From Bifidobacterium breve (GTDB lineage Bacteria > Actinomycetota > Actinomycetes > Nanopelagicales > Nanopelagicaceae): DNA of 41,409 bases. The position numbers were made by a program, and so were the translations under genes. The stretch spans positions 1 through 41,409 of the forward strand of contig CAMDHH010000008.1 of the NCBI GenBank assembly GCA_945898065.1, written 5' to 3'. Under the pieces are notes generated by a model. The model saw nothing but the letters and a program-made list of their open reading frames with translations. It made no database searches and had not been told where the DNA came from. Numbering within the stretch: the stretch's first letter is position 1; every line of letters begins with the position of its first letter. This document shows positions 34,649-41,409 of the stretch, in pieces.

Positions 34649-35941
34649 ATGAGCGGAAACTTGATAAAACGAGTATTTCTCGCCCGTCTTGCAGGCACGG
34701 CGGTCTTTGACCCCAATGGTGATCCAGTAGGTAAGGTGCGAGATGCTGTGGCGACCCTTCGTTCTAATAATCAACCACCCCGAATTCTTGGTTTAGTAGT
34801 TGAAGTTCCATTACGTCGACGAGTATTTGTACCTATTACTCGTGTTACCTCTATCGAAAGTGGCACTGTAGTAATTACTGGTTTACTCAACATGCGTCGC
34901 TTCGATACACGCGCAGGTGAGTTATTAGTTCTTGGTGAATTAGTCGACCGCTCCATAACTCTTGTTGAATCCAATGAAGATGTAGTTGTTGAAGATATGG
35001 GTATGGAACAGAACCGCACTGGAGATTGGTTGATTACCAAAGTTCATATTATGCGCAAAGGCCATGGCCTGCGTCGCAAAGGTGCAACTTCCACAGTTGC
35101 TTGGGAAGAAGTAACTGGCTTTGCATCACATGAACCAAATCAAGGTGTCACTAATTTACTTTCAACTTTTTCCAATCTTCGTGCCGCCGATCTCGCTGCA
35201 GTACTTCAAGACCTTGCACCAAAGCGTCGCGTTGAAGTTGCTGGCGCACTCAATGACGAACGACTTGCAGATGTGCTAGAAGAAATGGATGAGAAGAATC
35301 GAGTAGAACTCCTTGCCGAATTAGAAGGAGAACGCGCGGCAGATGTACTTGGAGAGATGGATCCCGATGACGCGGCAGATTTGCTCCGTGAAATTGGAGC
35401 CGAACGCGCGCAAGCACTGATTGAATTGATGGAACCTGAGGATGCAGAAGATGTTCTTCGCCTTATGAATTATGAAGATTATTCTGCTGGTGGAATGATG
35501 ACAACCGAACCTATTATTTTGAGTGCGGATTCAACTGTTGCTGACGCGCTTGCTGTAGTTCGACAGAGTGAAATTTCTCCTGCTCTTGCTTCGCAAATAT
35601 TTATCTGTCGCCAACCTTTAGAAACACCTACCGGTCGCTTCATTGGCATGGCCCACTACCAACGCTTATTACGCGAACCACCTTCAACACTGCTCGGTTC
35701 GATTGTAGATACAGATACACAGGGCCTCAACCCTGAAGCAACTCTCAATGAGGTTTCTTCATATTTAGCAAGTTATAACTTGCTATCTGTACCTGTTATT
35801 GATGCCAATGATCGCTTACTGGGCGCAGTTACTGTCGATGACGTACTCGATCACTTATTGCCTGAAAACTGGCGCCATGATCATCGCGAAACTGCCCGTA
35901 CCCAAGTAGATATTGCTCAGTTAGAGAAGGAAGGAGTCTGA
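34649..35941 (+). CDS. PRC-barrel, MgtE-N and CBS protein without transporter domain
   Basis: 430 residues, all soluble. Two PRC-barrel-like segments come first (about 8-65, AGTAVFDPNGDPVGKVRDAVATL, and about 85-150). Then comes a MgtE N-terminal superhelical domain (about 165-275) with acidic repeats LEEMDEKNRVELL, LGEMDPDDAADLLREI and LMEPEDAEDVLRLM. A CBS pair follows (about 280-410). In MgtE this cytoplasmic part senses magnesium, but the TM channel is absent here. The equivalent in Mycobacterium is Rv1232c. The stop is 1 base before the DUF1003 gene. Confidence 0.85.
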   Translation: MSGNLIKRVFLARLAGTAVFDPNGDPVGKVRDAVATLRSNNQPPRILGLVVEVPLRRRVFVPITRVTSIESGTVVITGLLNMRRFDTRAGELLVLGELVDRSITLVESNEDVVVEDMGMEQNRTGDWLITKVHIMRKGHGLRRKGATSTVAWEEVTGFASHEPNQGVTNLLSTFSNLRAADLAAVLQDLAPKRRVEVAGALNDERLADVLEEMDEKNRVELLAELEGERAADVLGEMDPDDAADLLREIGAERAQALIELMEPEDAEDVLRLMNYEDYSAGGMMTTEPIILSADSTVADALAVVRQSEISPALASQIFICRQPLETPTGRFIGMAHYQRLLREPPSTLLGSIVDTDTQGLNPEATLNEVSSYLASYNLLSVPVIDANDRLLGAVTVDDVLDHLLPENWRHDHRETARTQVDIAQLEKEGV

Positions 35942-35942
35942 A

Positions 35943-36437
35943 ATGGCCCGCAAAAATCAATTAGATACTCCACGCGAAACACGTCGTTCGCTGCGACCAA
36001 ATTTTGATCCTGAAACAGTTGGTCGTCTCTCTGAAAACTTTGCTCGTTTCTTAGGTACGACCCGCTTTTTGGTGTACATGACATTCTTTGTTGGGTTCTG
36101 GGGACTTTGGAATAGTTTGGCTCCGAAAGAGCTGCGTTGGGATACATATCCATTTATTTTCTTGACGCTCATTCTCTCGTTGCAAGCATCTTACGCCGCG
36201 CCACTTATCCTCCTTGCGCAAAATCGCCAAGCAGATCGTGATCGCATTCAACTCAATGAAGATCGCGCTCGAAATGATAGAAGCATCGCAGATACTGAAT
36301 ATTTGACTCGCGAACTGGCTAGTTTGCGAATTTCATTAGGCGAAGTCGCAACACGTGACTTTATGCGAAGTGAAATGGCCGAACTCTTAGAAGAGATGGT
36401 CAAAGAATTACGTAGCAAGCCCCAGTCGAACTCCTAA
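35943..36437 (+). CDS. DUF1003 family membrane protein
   Basis: 164 residues with two transmembrane helices (about 36-55 and 65-90) in FLVYMTFFVGFWGLWNSL and YPFIFLTLILSLQASYAAPLILL, followed by the DUF1003 tail QNRQADRDRIQLNEDRARNDRSIADTEYLTREL and a coiled, acidic C-terminus. The start is the ATG at 35943 with a strong Shine-Dalgarno (GGAAGGAG). It is 1 base downstream of the MgtE-N/CBS gene, as in Mycobacterium (Rv1231c). Its 3' end overlaps the 3' end of mrp by 30 bases. Function unknown; it may form the membrane partner of the upstream protein. Confidence 0.88.
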   Translation: MARKNQLDTPRETRRSLRPNFDPETVGRLSENFARFLGTTRFLVYMTFFVGFWGLWNSLAPKELRWDTYPFIFLTLILSLQASYAAPLILLAQNRQADRDRIQLNEDRARNDRSIADTEYLTRELASLRISLGEVATRDFMRSEMAELLEEMVKELRSKPQSNS

Positions 36438-37529
36438 TAAGGATTTACTTCTAACAATTAGTTGATCTGTAATTTCATTAATCATCATTGCTGCTGCAGA
36501 TTCTGGATGTTCCGCTACAACTGGCTTACCTGAATCTCCGCCGGTTCGAAGATCAGGACTAAATGGAATCTTTCCAAGTAGTGGGACATTCGTTCCAACC
36601 AATTCTGAGAGTCGACGTGCAGTTTCTTCTCCCCCACCTGTGCCAAAGAGTGAAATAGATTCACCGCACTTGGGGCAAGGAAATGCAGACATGTTTTCAA
36701 TTACTCCAACAACATGTTGTTTCATTTGGTGAGCAATTCTTCCTGCGCGCTCAGCAACTTCTGCTGCTGCAACTTGTGGAGTCGTCACAACTAATACTTC
36801 TGAAGACGGAATCAGTTGACCTAGAGATATTGCTAAATCACCAGTTCCGGGTGGTAAATCGATAAGTAGTAAGTCGAGATCTCCCCAATAAGCATCAGAG
36901 AGGAGTTGTTCTAATACCTTATGTAGAAGTGGGCCCCGATATGCAACGGCATCGGAGCGTTCTGGCTTGAACATCTCCATCGATACTGTCTTTACTCCAT
37001 AAGACTCGAGTGGAATGAACATTTGATCGATTGCGGTTGGTCGCTGGTTCATCAATCCCATCAAACGTGGAATTGAGTGTCCATACACATCAGCATCGAG
37101 AATTCCAACTCGTAATCCTTTATTTGCTGCAGCAATTGCTAGGTTGCACGTCAGCGACGACTTTCCTACTCCACCTTTTCCGGAGGCAATACCTAGCACG
37201 CGAGTGAGTGAATCGGGCTGCGCGAAAGGAATGAACTTTTCACGACCACCACGAAGCAACTTCTTAACATTATTGCGTTGCTCCTCAGACATGACTCCAA
37301 AATTCAAAGTGATGCTTTCAACTTCCTTTACAGCCTCAACAGCTTTCGTAATATCTGTACGCAATCGATCCTGCATTGGGCATCCAGAAATTGTCAATAA
37401 AATCGTAAGAGTTGCAACACCTTTGTCGAATGAGACTGCTTCAACCATACCTAATTCAGGTAGTGCTCGATGAAGTTCTGGATCTTGAACTGTTGCTAGA
37501 GCTGCATGAATCTGTTCAACAATTGTCAT
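36408..37529 (-). CDS. mrp: Mrp/ApbC-type iron-sulfur cluster carrier ATPase
   Basis: Carries and delivers iron-sulfur clusters to apoproteins. 373 residues. The N-terminal MIP18/DUF59 domain (1-90) reads TIVEQIHAALATVQDPELHRALPELGM. The ATPase domain has the P-loop ASGKGGVGKSSLTCN with both lysines (117-125), DADVYGHSIPRLMG, IDLPPGTGDLAISL and the cluster-binding CPKC. The start is the ATG at 37529, overlapping the tatB stop by four bases. The tatB-mrp order is that of Mycobacterium (Rv1224, Rv1229c) without the intervening genes. Confidence 0.94.
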   Translation of the reverse strand: MTIVEQIHAALATVQDPELHRALPELGMVEAVSFDKGVATLTILLTISGCPMQDRLRTDITKAVEAVKEVESITLNFGVMSEEQRNNVKKLLRGGREKFIPFAQPDSLTRVLGIASGKGGVGKSSLTCNLAIAAANKGLRVGILDADVYGHSIPRLMGLMNQRPTAIDQMFIPLESYGVKTVSMEMFKPERSDAVAYRGPLLHKVLEQLLSDAYWGDLDLLLIDLPPGTGDLAISLGQLIPSSEVLVVTTPQVAAAEVAERAGRIAHQMKQHVVGVIENMSAFPCPKCGESISLFGTGGGEETARRLSELVGTNVPLLGKIPFSPDLRTGGDSGKPVVAEHPESAAAMMINEITDQLIVRSKSLLGVRLGLAT

Positions 37530-37831
37530 AGAAGATCAGGGTCGATTTTTGCATTGATTTTCTTAGCCGCTGGTTTTTGATTCTCATCTAGCGCATCTGC
37601 TAATTGCTTTTTTATAAAGGTCTTCGGATGCAAGTCAGCAGGCTGTAAGTTTTCAAATCCAGGTCCCAAGTTTTCACGTAATTCATTTGTTGCAGTCTGT
37701 GAAAGTGCGCGTAACTTTTTTACTAATTTAGCAGCTTCAGAAGCAACATGTGGTAATCGCTCTGGACCAACAAGAATGACTCCGAGTATTGCCAAGCCCA
37801 ATATTTCGCCTGCACCAAGATCGAAGAACAT
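37526..37831 (-). CDS. tatB: Sec-independent translocase protein TatB
   Basis: 101 residues: one membrane helix at the N-terminus (about 6-22, GAGEILGLAILGVILVG), the PERLP hinge (about 23-27), and an amphipathic helix (HVASEAAKLVKKLRAL) then a Lys-rich tail. The FDLGAGEILGLAILGVI start and position between htrA and mrp favour TatB over TatA. It assembles with TatC to recognise twin-arginine substrates; tatA and tatC are not in the window. The start is the ATG at 37831. Confidence 0.88.
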   Translation of the reverse strand: MFFDLGAGEILGLAILGVILVGPERLPHVASEAAKLVKKLRALSQTATNELRENLGPGFENLQPADLHPKTFIKKQLADALDENQKPAAKKINAKIDPDLL

Positions 37832-37867
37832 GTTCTTAGCCTATCCGTCCTTGCTCAGAACTACACA

Positions 37868-38995
37868 TTATTTTGTTGAGGCAACAAGGGTGAGCGATAC
37901 TTCTGTGCTCTTGCCATTGCGAAAATATCTAAGTTTGATGGTATCGCCAACTTCTTGCGCTCTCACAGCAACAATGAGTTCATCCGCTGTTGTGATTTTC
38001 CTACCTTCGAAATGGGTAATGAGATCACCTGCGCGAATTCCTGCTTTAGCAGCTGGTCCACCTTTGAGAATTGCATTCGGTTGAGTTGCTACCTGTGCAC
38101 CTTTTCCAGTTGATGCCATATCCAATGAAAGACCCATTATTGGATATGTGGCTTTGCCTGTTTTGATAAGTTGCTCTGCAGTACGGCGCGCTTGATTGAT
38201 TGGAATTGCAAAACCAAGACCAATAGAACCAAGTTGCGATCCCGATGATACACCAAGGGATGCAATTGCTGAGTTGACTCCAATTACTGCCCCGGTTATA
38301 TCTACTAATGGACCGCCAGAATTTCCTGGATTAATTGCAGCATCAGTTTGCAGTGCATTGATAAATGAACTTTCAGGGCCACCACTTCCTGCAGTCACCG
38401 CACGATTCTTTGCACTGATAATGCCAAGAGTTACCGTTCCAGAAAGACCAAGTGGGGAACCAATTGCAATGACGGAATCTCCGACCGCTACTTTTTCGCT
38501 ATCTCCGAATTGCAGCGCTGGAAGATTATTTGCAGCAATCTTGATAACAGCGAGATCATAAGGCGCATCTCGACCAACAATTGTTCCTTCGTAATTTTGC
38601 CCATTATTGAGGGTTACCCTAATTACTCCACCATAGAGTGCAACATCGTCAACAACATGATTATTTGTAAGAATCATTCCGCCACTATCAATAATGAAAC
38701 CTGAACCAGTTCCACCACCAGAATCAGATTCTGTTGCAATTGAAACTACGGATGGTAGAACTCGCTGCGCAATTCCTGCTACTGAATCTGGTTCTCTCTC
38801 AATTGCGCTATTGGAACTTACTAAATTGGCGCGATATGGAATCCAACCTGTCGATGCATTTGAACCTAAAATTCCGCCAATGACTCCCGCAATGACGCCA
38901 ACAAAGAGAAGATTGAGATTGTAAGATTTTTTCTTCACTGGGGTTTCCCACCAAGGCGTCGAGGCGCTTATTTTTTTCTTACGAGGAAACTTCAT
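37868..38995 (-). CDS. htrA: HtrA/DegP-type membrane-anchored serine protease
   Basis: 375 residues: basic N-terminus, one TM helix (about 25-45), a trypsin-like protease domain (about 70-265) with triad H113 (ILTNNHVVDD), D147 (APYDLAVIKI) and S226 (INPGNSGGPL), and a single PDZ domain (about 285-372). The active site should face outside the membrane, where it degrades or refolds stress-damaged envelope proteins. Upstream of tatB as in Mycobacterium (Rv1223), but the sigE and rseA genes of that locus are missing. The start is the ATG at 38995. Confidence 0.94.
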   Translation of the reverse strand: MKFPRKKKISASTPWWETPVKKKSYNLNLLFVGVIAGVIGGILGSNASTGWIPYRANLVSSNSAIEREPDSVAGIAQRVLPSVVSIATESDSGGGTGSGFIIDSGGMILTNNHVVDDVALYGGVIRVTLNNGQNYEGTIVGRDAPYDLAVIKIAANNLPALQFGDSEKVAVGDSVIAIGSPLGLSGTVTLGIISAKNRAVTAGSGGPESSFINALQTDAAINPGNSGGPLVDITGAVIGVNSAIASLGVSSGSQLGSIGLGFAIPINQARRTAEQLIKTGKATYPIMGLSLDMASTGKGAQVATQPNAILKGGPAAKAGIRAGDLITHFEGRKITTADELIVAVRAQEVGDTIKLRYFRNGKSTEVSLTLVASTK

Positions 38996-39007
38996 GGCGT
39001 AATTCTG

Positions 39008-39634
39008 CTATACCTTCGTGGCAAGCAACAAACCATCTCCGGTAGGAATGAGTGAACTTACCCAATCCTCTGCGTTTGCTCTAATGATCTTGCCAACATC
39101 ACGAAGAGCCACTGTTTTTGCATCTCTTTGGGCAGGATCTTGAACTTTGGATCCTCCAAAATAGTTATCAATTACTAATACGCCCCCACTGCGCAAAATA
39201 CGATGCGCTTCTCCAATAACAAAAGATAAGTCCTCGGGATTGTGGCGAAGCACAACTAAGTCATAGGCGCGATCAGTTAATTTCGTCATAACATCAGGAA
39301 TCGAATTAGTGATTAATCTAAATCGAGATTGATCGATATCAGCATCTTGCAGAGCAAGTTTTGCAATTTGAGTATGTTCCATTTCATCATCGATGGATGT
39401 AAGAGTTCCACTCTTCATCATTCCTTTGAGTAGCCAGAGCGAGCCAACGCCAGAGGCTGTGCCAACTTCAACTACAGACTGTGCTTTGAGAAGATGTGCC
39501 AGGAATCGCAGGTATGCGCCAGCACCAGGGGTTGTATCAACAACACCGAGTTCAACACCGCGAGCTCGCGCTTGACTCATGTCAAAATCTTCAGAAATAA
39601 AACTCTCCGAAAATGCATGTGGATCTTGTCGCAT
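39008..39634 (-). CDS. SAM-dependent O-methyltransferase (class I, Rv1220c type)
   Basis: About 208 residues from MRQDPHAFSESFISED. The SAM-binding motif VVEVGTASGVGSLWL and TSIDDEMEHTQIAKLAL, then DLVVLRHNPEDLSFVIGEAHRILRSGGVLVIDNYFGGSKVQDP, define the O-methyltransferase family 3 (COMT-like) fold. A metal-binding Asp is conserved in VIDNYF. The substrate is unknown. The ATG at 39634 is chosen because it shares an A with the TGA stop of pepA (TGATG), giving coupling. A TTG at 39652 would add 6 residues. Confidence 0.85.
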   Translation of the reverse strand: MRQDPHAFSESFISEDFDMSQARARGVELGVVDTTPGAGAYLRFLAHLLKAQSVVEVGTASGVGSLWLLKGMMKSGTLTSIDDEMEHTQIAKLALQDADIDQSRFRLITNSIPDVMTKLTDRAYDLVVLRHNPEDLSFVIGEAHRILRSGGVLVIDNYFGGSKVQDPAQRDAKTVALRDVGKIIRANAEDWVSSLIPTGDGLLLATKV

Positions 39635-41124
39635 CACAGGCTCATTATCCAATCAGTAAGTAGTCGAACACCATATCCAGTTCCACCTTTTGGATTCTCT
39701 CCTGCATCAACTTCGCTACGTGCGGTTCCAGCGATATCCAAATGTACCCAACGGCGTTCTCCGACAAATTTTTCGAGGAAGAGCGCAGCCGTGACAGAAC
39801 CTGCAGAATATTTACCTTTATCGGCGGTGTGATTGAAATCAGCAATATCGCTGGCAAGCGCATCTTGATAGTCATCGATAAGTGGCATATGCCAAACTTT
39901 GTCACCTGACTCTTCACCAATTGCTACTAACTCTTTAGCTAGTTTGTTATCGCGCGTGTACATGGCGGCATATTGACGGCCAAGTCCAAGTGTTGCAGCA
40001 CCAGTAAGTGTTGCGATATCAACTAAGTAATCAGGATCTAAATACTTATCAGCGTATGCAAGACCATCAGCTAGAACTAAGCGACCTTCAGCATCTGTAT
40101 TTATTACTTCTACGGTAGTTCCACCAAAGTGCGTAATGACATCACTTGGGCGTTGCGAGCTTCCAGATAATGCATTTTCCGCAAGCATCATAAGCGCAGT
40201 AACGCGTACCTTTGGCTGTAATTGAGCAATCGCACTCACCGTTGCAAGAATTGCTGCTGCGCCAGCCATATCGCTCTTCATTGCAATCATGGTGTCATAT
40301 GGACGCTTGAGAGAAACTCCGCCTGTATCGAAGGTAATTCCCTTTCCAACTAAAACAACATGTTCGAGAGCATTAACATTCTTCTTTGAACTACGAGGTA
40401 CGTAGGAAAGTTCAACGAAACGAGGGCCAGGTTTTGGTGATGAATTTCCAACGGCGCGCAATCCGCCAAACTCTGCAAGTTCCTTGCCAGATAGCACTTT
40501 GACCTCAAAATCAAATTCTTTACCTAGTCTTACCGCTTCTTGAGCCAACCATGCTGGATTCTTAATATTTGCAGGAGTATGAACAAGATCGCGTGCAACG
40601 CAAATAGCTTTTGCAATAACCACGGCATCATCGAGTGTCTCTTGATCATTTGTTGCAAGAAATAATTCAGGATATTTCATATCCATATCGGTTTTGAGAT
40701 TCCATACATACGTGCCTAAAGTTAGCGATACTGCGAATGCATGTAACTCATCTACTCCATCAGTACATGCTGAAAAAACTTTAATATTCTTACCTCGAAC
40801 TTTTCGGCCTATTGCAGCTGCTGCAAGTCGAATAGAGGGCAAACTCTTATCGCCTAAACCAACAAGGAAAATTCGCTCTGTCTCTGAATCGGTTGCACTG
40901 ACCGGAATTTCGAATATTTCGCCAGCTTTTCCCGAAGGTGAAAAAAACGAAAGTTCATCTATGAGAATAAGTTCGAAGTGTTTTTCAATTACAGAAACTA
41001 ATTTTGATGGTCCTTCAATAACAATTTCATCTTTTTCATTCTTTGAATATGAAAGTGCTATTGCTTGCGAGCACAACGCACTTTCAATAGTTATTGGTGC
41101 AGATTGCGCAAAAACATCTTTCAT
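39634..41124 (-). CDS. pepA: Leucyl aminopeptidase PepA (M17)
   Basis: A hexameric di-metal exopeptidase of 496 residues. The N-terminal domain is divergent. The catalytic domain carries VGKGITFDTGGVSLKRPYDTMIAMKSDMAGAAAI and the family signature NTDAEGRLVLADGLAYA (metal and bicarbonate ligands). SGSSQRPSDVI is also typical. It cleaves N-terminal residues from peptides in the cytoplasm. The start is the ATG at 41124, 18 bases after the DUF3117 gene. Confidence 0.95.
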   Translation of the reverse strand: MKDVFAQSAPITIESALCSQAIALSYSKNEKDEIVIEGPSKLVSVIEKHFELILIDELSFFSPSGKAGEIFEIPVSATDSETERIFLVGLGDKSLPSIRLAAAAIGRKVRGKNIKVFSACTDGVDELHAFAVSLTLGTYVWNLKTDMDMKYPELFLATNDQETLDDAVVIAKAICVARDLVHTPANIKNPAWLAQEAVRLGKEFDFEVKVLSGKELAEFGGLRAVGNSSPKPGPRFVELSYVPRSSKKNVNALEHVVLVGKGITFDTGGVSLKRPYDTMIAMKSDMAGAAAILATVSAIAQLQPKVRVTALMMLAENALSGSSQRPSDVITHFGGTTVEVINTDAEGRLVLADGLAYADKYLDPDYLVDIATLTGAATLGLGRQYAAMYTRDNKLAKELVAIGEESGDKVWHMPLIDDYQDALASDIADFNHTADKGKYSAGSVTAALFLEKFVGERRWVHLDIAGTARSEVDAGENPKGGTGYGVRLLTDWIMSL

Positions 41125-41142
41125 AGGGCTAAAAACTAAGCT

Positions 41143-41322
41143 CTATTTTTTGATGAGTGAAACAGCCGCATGAAGCGCTGCACTGAGATTATTTGCCTCT
41201 TCGGCATTCATTTCTACAACTAAACGTCCGCCACCTTCGAGTGGAATTCGCATGACGAGAGAGCGAGCCTCTTTTGTAACTTCCATGGGTCCATCGCCAG
41301 TGCGGGGTTTCATGGCAGCCAT
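41143..41322 (-). CDS. DUF3117 family protein
   Basis: 59 residues from MAAMKPRTGDGPMEVTKEARSL. The family core GRLVVEMNAEEANNLSAAL follows. The ATG at 41322 has an AAGGAG 7-8 bases upstream and the expected family N-terminus. Actinobacterial, about 60 residues, function unknown; Rv1211 is the mycobacterial member. Its upstream region (41323-41409) contains a weak TATACC box on the minus strand. Confidence 0.9.
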   Translation of the reverse strand: MAAMKPRTGDGPMEVTKEARSLVMRIPLEGGGRLVVEMNAEEANNLSAALHAAVSLIKK

Positions 41323-41409
41323 CGGGTCACTCCTTAGTTGGCTCACATCGCGCACTCAGAAGCGCTACGTAGCAAGCATGGGTATAAGAGGAGAAGTATC
41401 TCGCATAAA

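Overview
The window is a dense stretch of about 41 kb from a low-to-moderate GC actinobacterium. The phylum call rests on two WhiB-family proteins (WhiB1 and WhiB2 types), MtrAB, PdtaS, a mycothiol deacetylase (MshB), MoeZ, and actinobacterial families of unknown function (DUF3107, DUF3117, DUF3499, DUF5719, DUF6459/Rv3235, DUF6912). The AT-rich codon use, near-absent intergenic space, short gene overlaps and missing neighbours fit a streamlined aquatic actinobacterium. The freshwater acI/Nanopelagicales group is my best guess, but that placement is inference. No phage, transposon, CRISPR, integron or rRNA was seen. No stretch above about 165 bases lacks a gene.

Layout. 1-2758: a truncated PatB-type aminotransferase, a divergent DUF4389 membrane protein, and msrA-msrB. 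2811-3322: tRNA-Arg(CCG) and whiB1. 3323-6918 (minus): a four-gene operon reading SAF-domain membrane protein, CpaE-like ATPase homologue, DUF6912, PdtaS sensor kinase. 6919-7041: a divergent spacer with a 50-nt near-perfect palindrome beside a consensus DnaA box. 7042-7569: Rv3235-family gene. 7575-21015 (minus): whiB2, a giant GT2 glycosyltransferase, DUF5719, DUF3499, phosphomannomutase, sahH, mtrA, mtrB, comF, secA. This is the mycobacterial whiB2-to-secA1 block with lpqB, hpf and tmk absent. 21152-23562 (minus): ferredoxin, dapC, mannose-1-phosphate guanylyltransferase. 23630-25979 (plus): CG3035-type acetyltransferase and cysS. 25976-28357 (minus): moeZ, mshB, small membrane protein. 28465-30746 (plus): TetR regulator, DUF3107, rhlE. 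30743-34577 (minus): DMT exporter, PHP phosphoesterase, MarC, DUF2236, ParA-like ATPase, nearly all overlapping. 34649-36437 (plus): MgtE-N/CBS protein and DUF1003. 36408-41322 (minus): DUF3117, pepA, O-methyltransferase, htrA, tatB, mrp.

How the genes work together. Much of the content is envelope and stress biology. Two two-component kinases are present: MtrB with its regulator, and PdtaS without its regulator in this window. Two WhiB iron-sulfur regulators, the Sec and Tat protein-export genes (secA, tatB), HtrA, mannose activation (phosphomannomutase plus guanylyltransferase) and a large membrane glycosyltransferase complete this theme. A second theme is thiol and redox chemistry: MsrA/B, MshB, MoeZ, CysS and ferredoxin. 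The least explained items are the PdtaS-linked SAF/CpaE-like module, the 50-nt palindrome at its head, and the WhiB2-linked GT2/DUF5719 pair.
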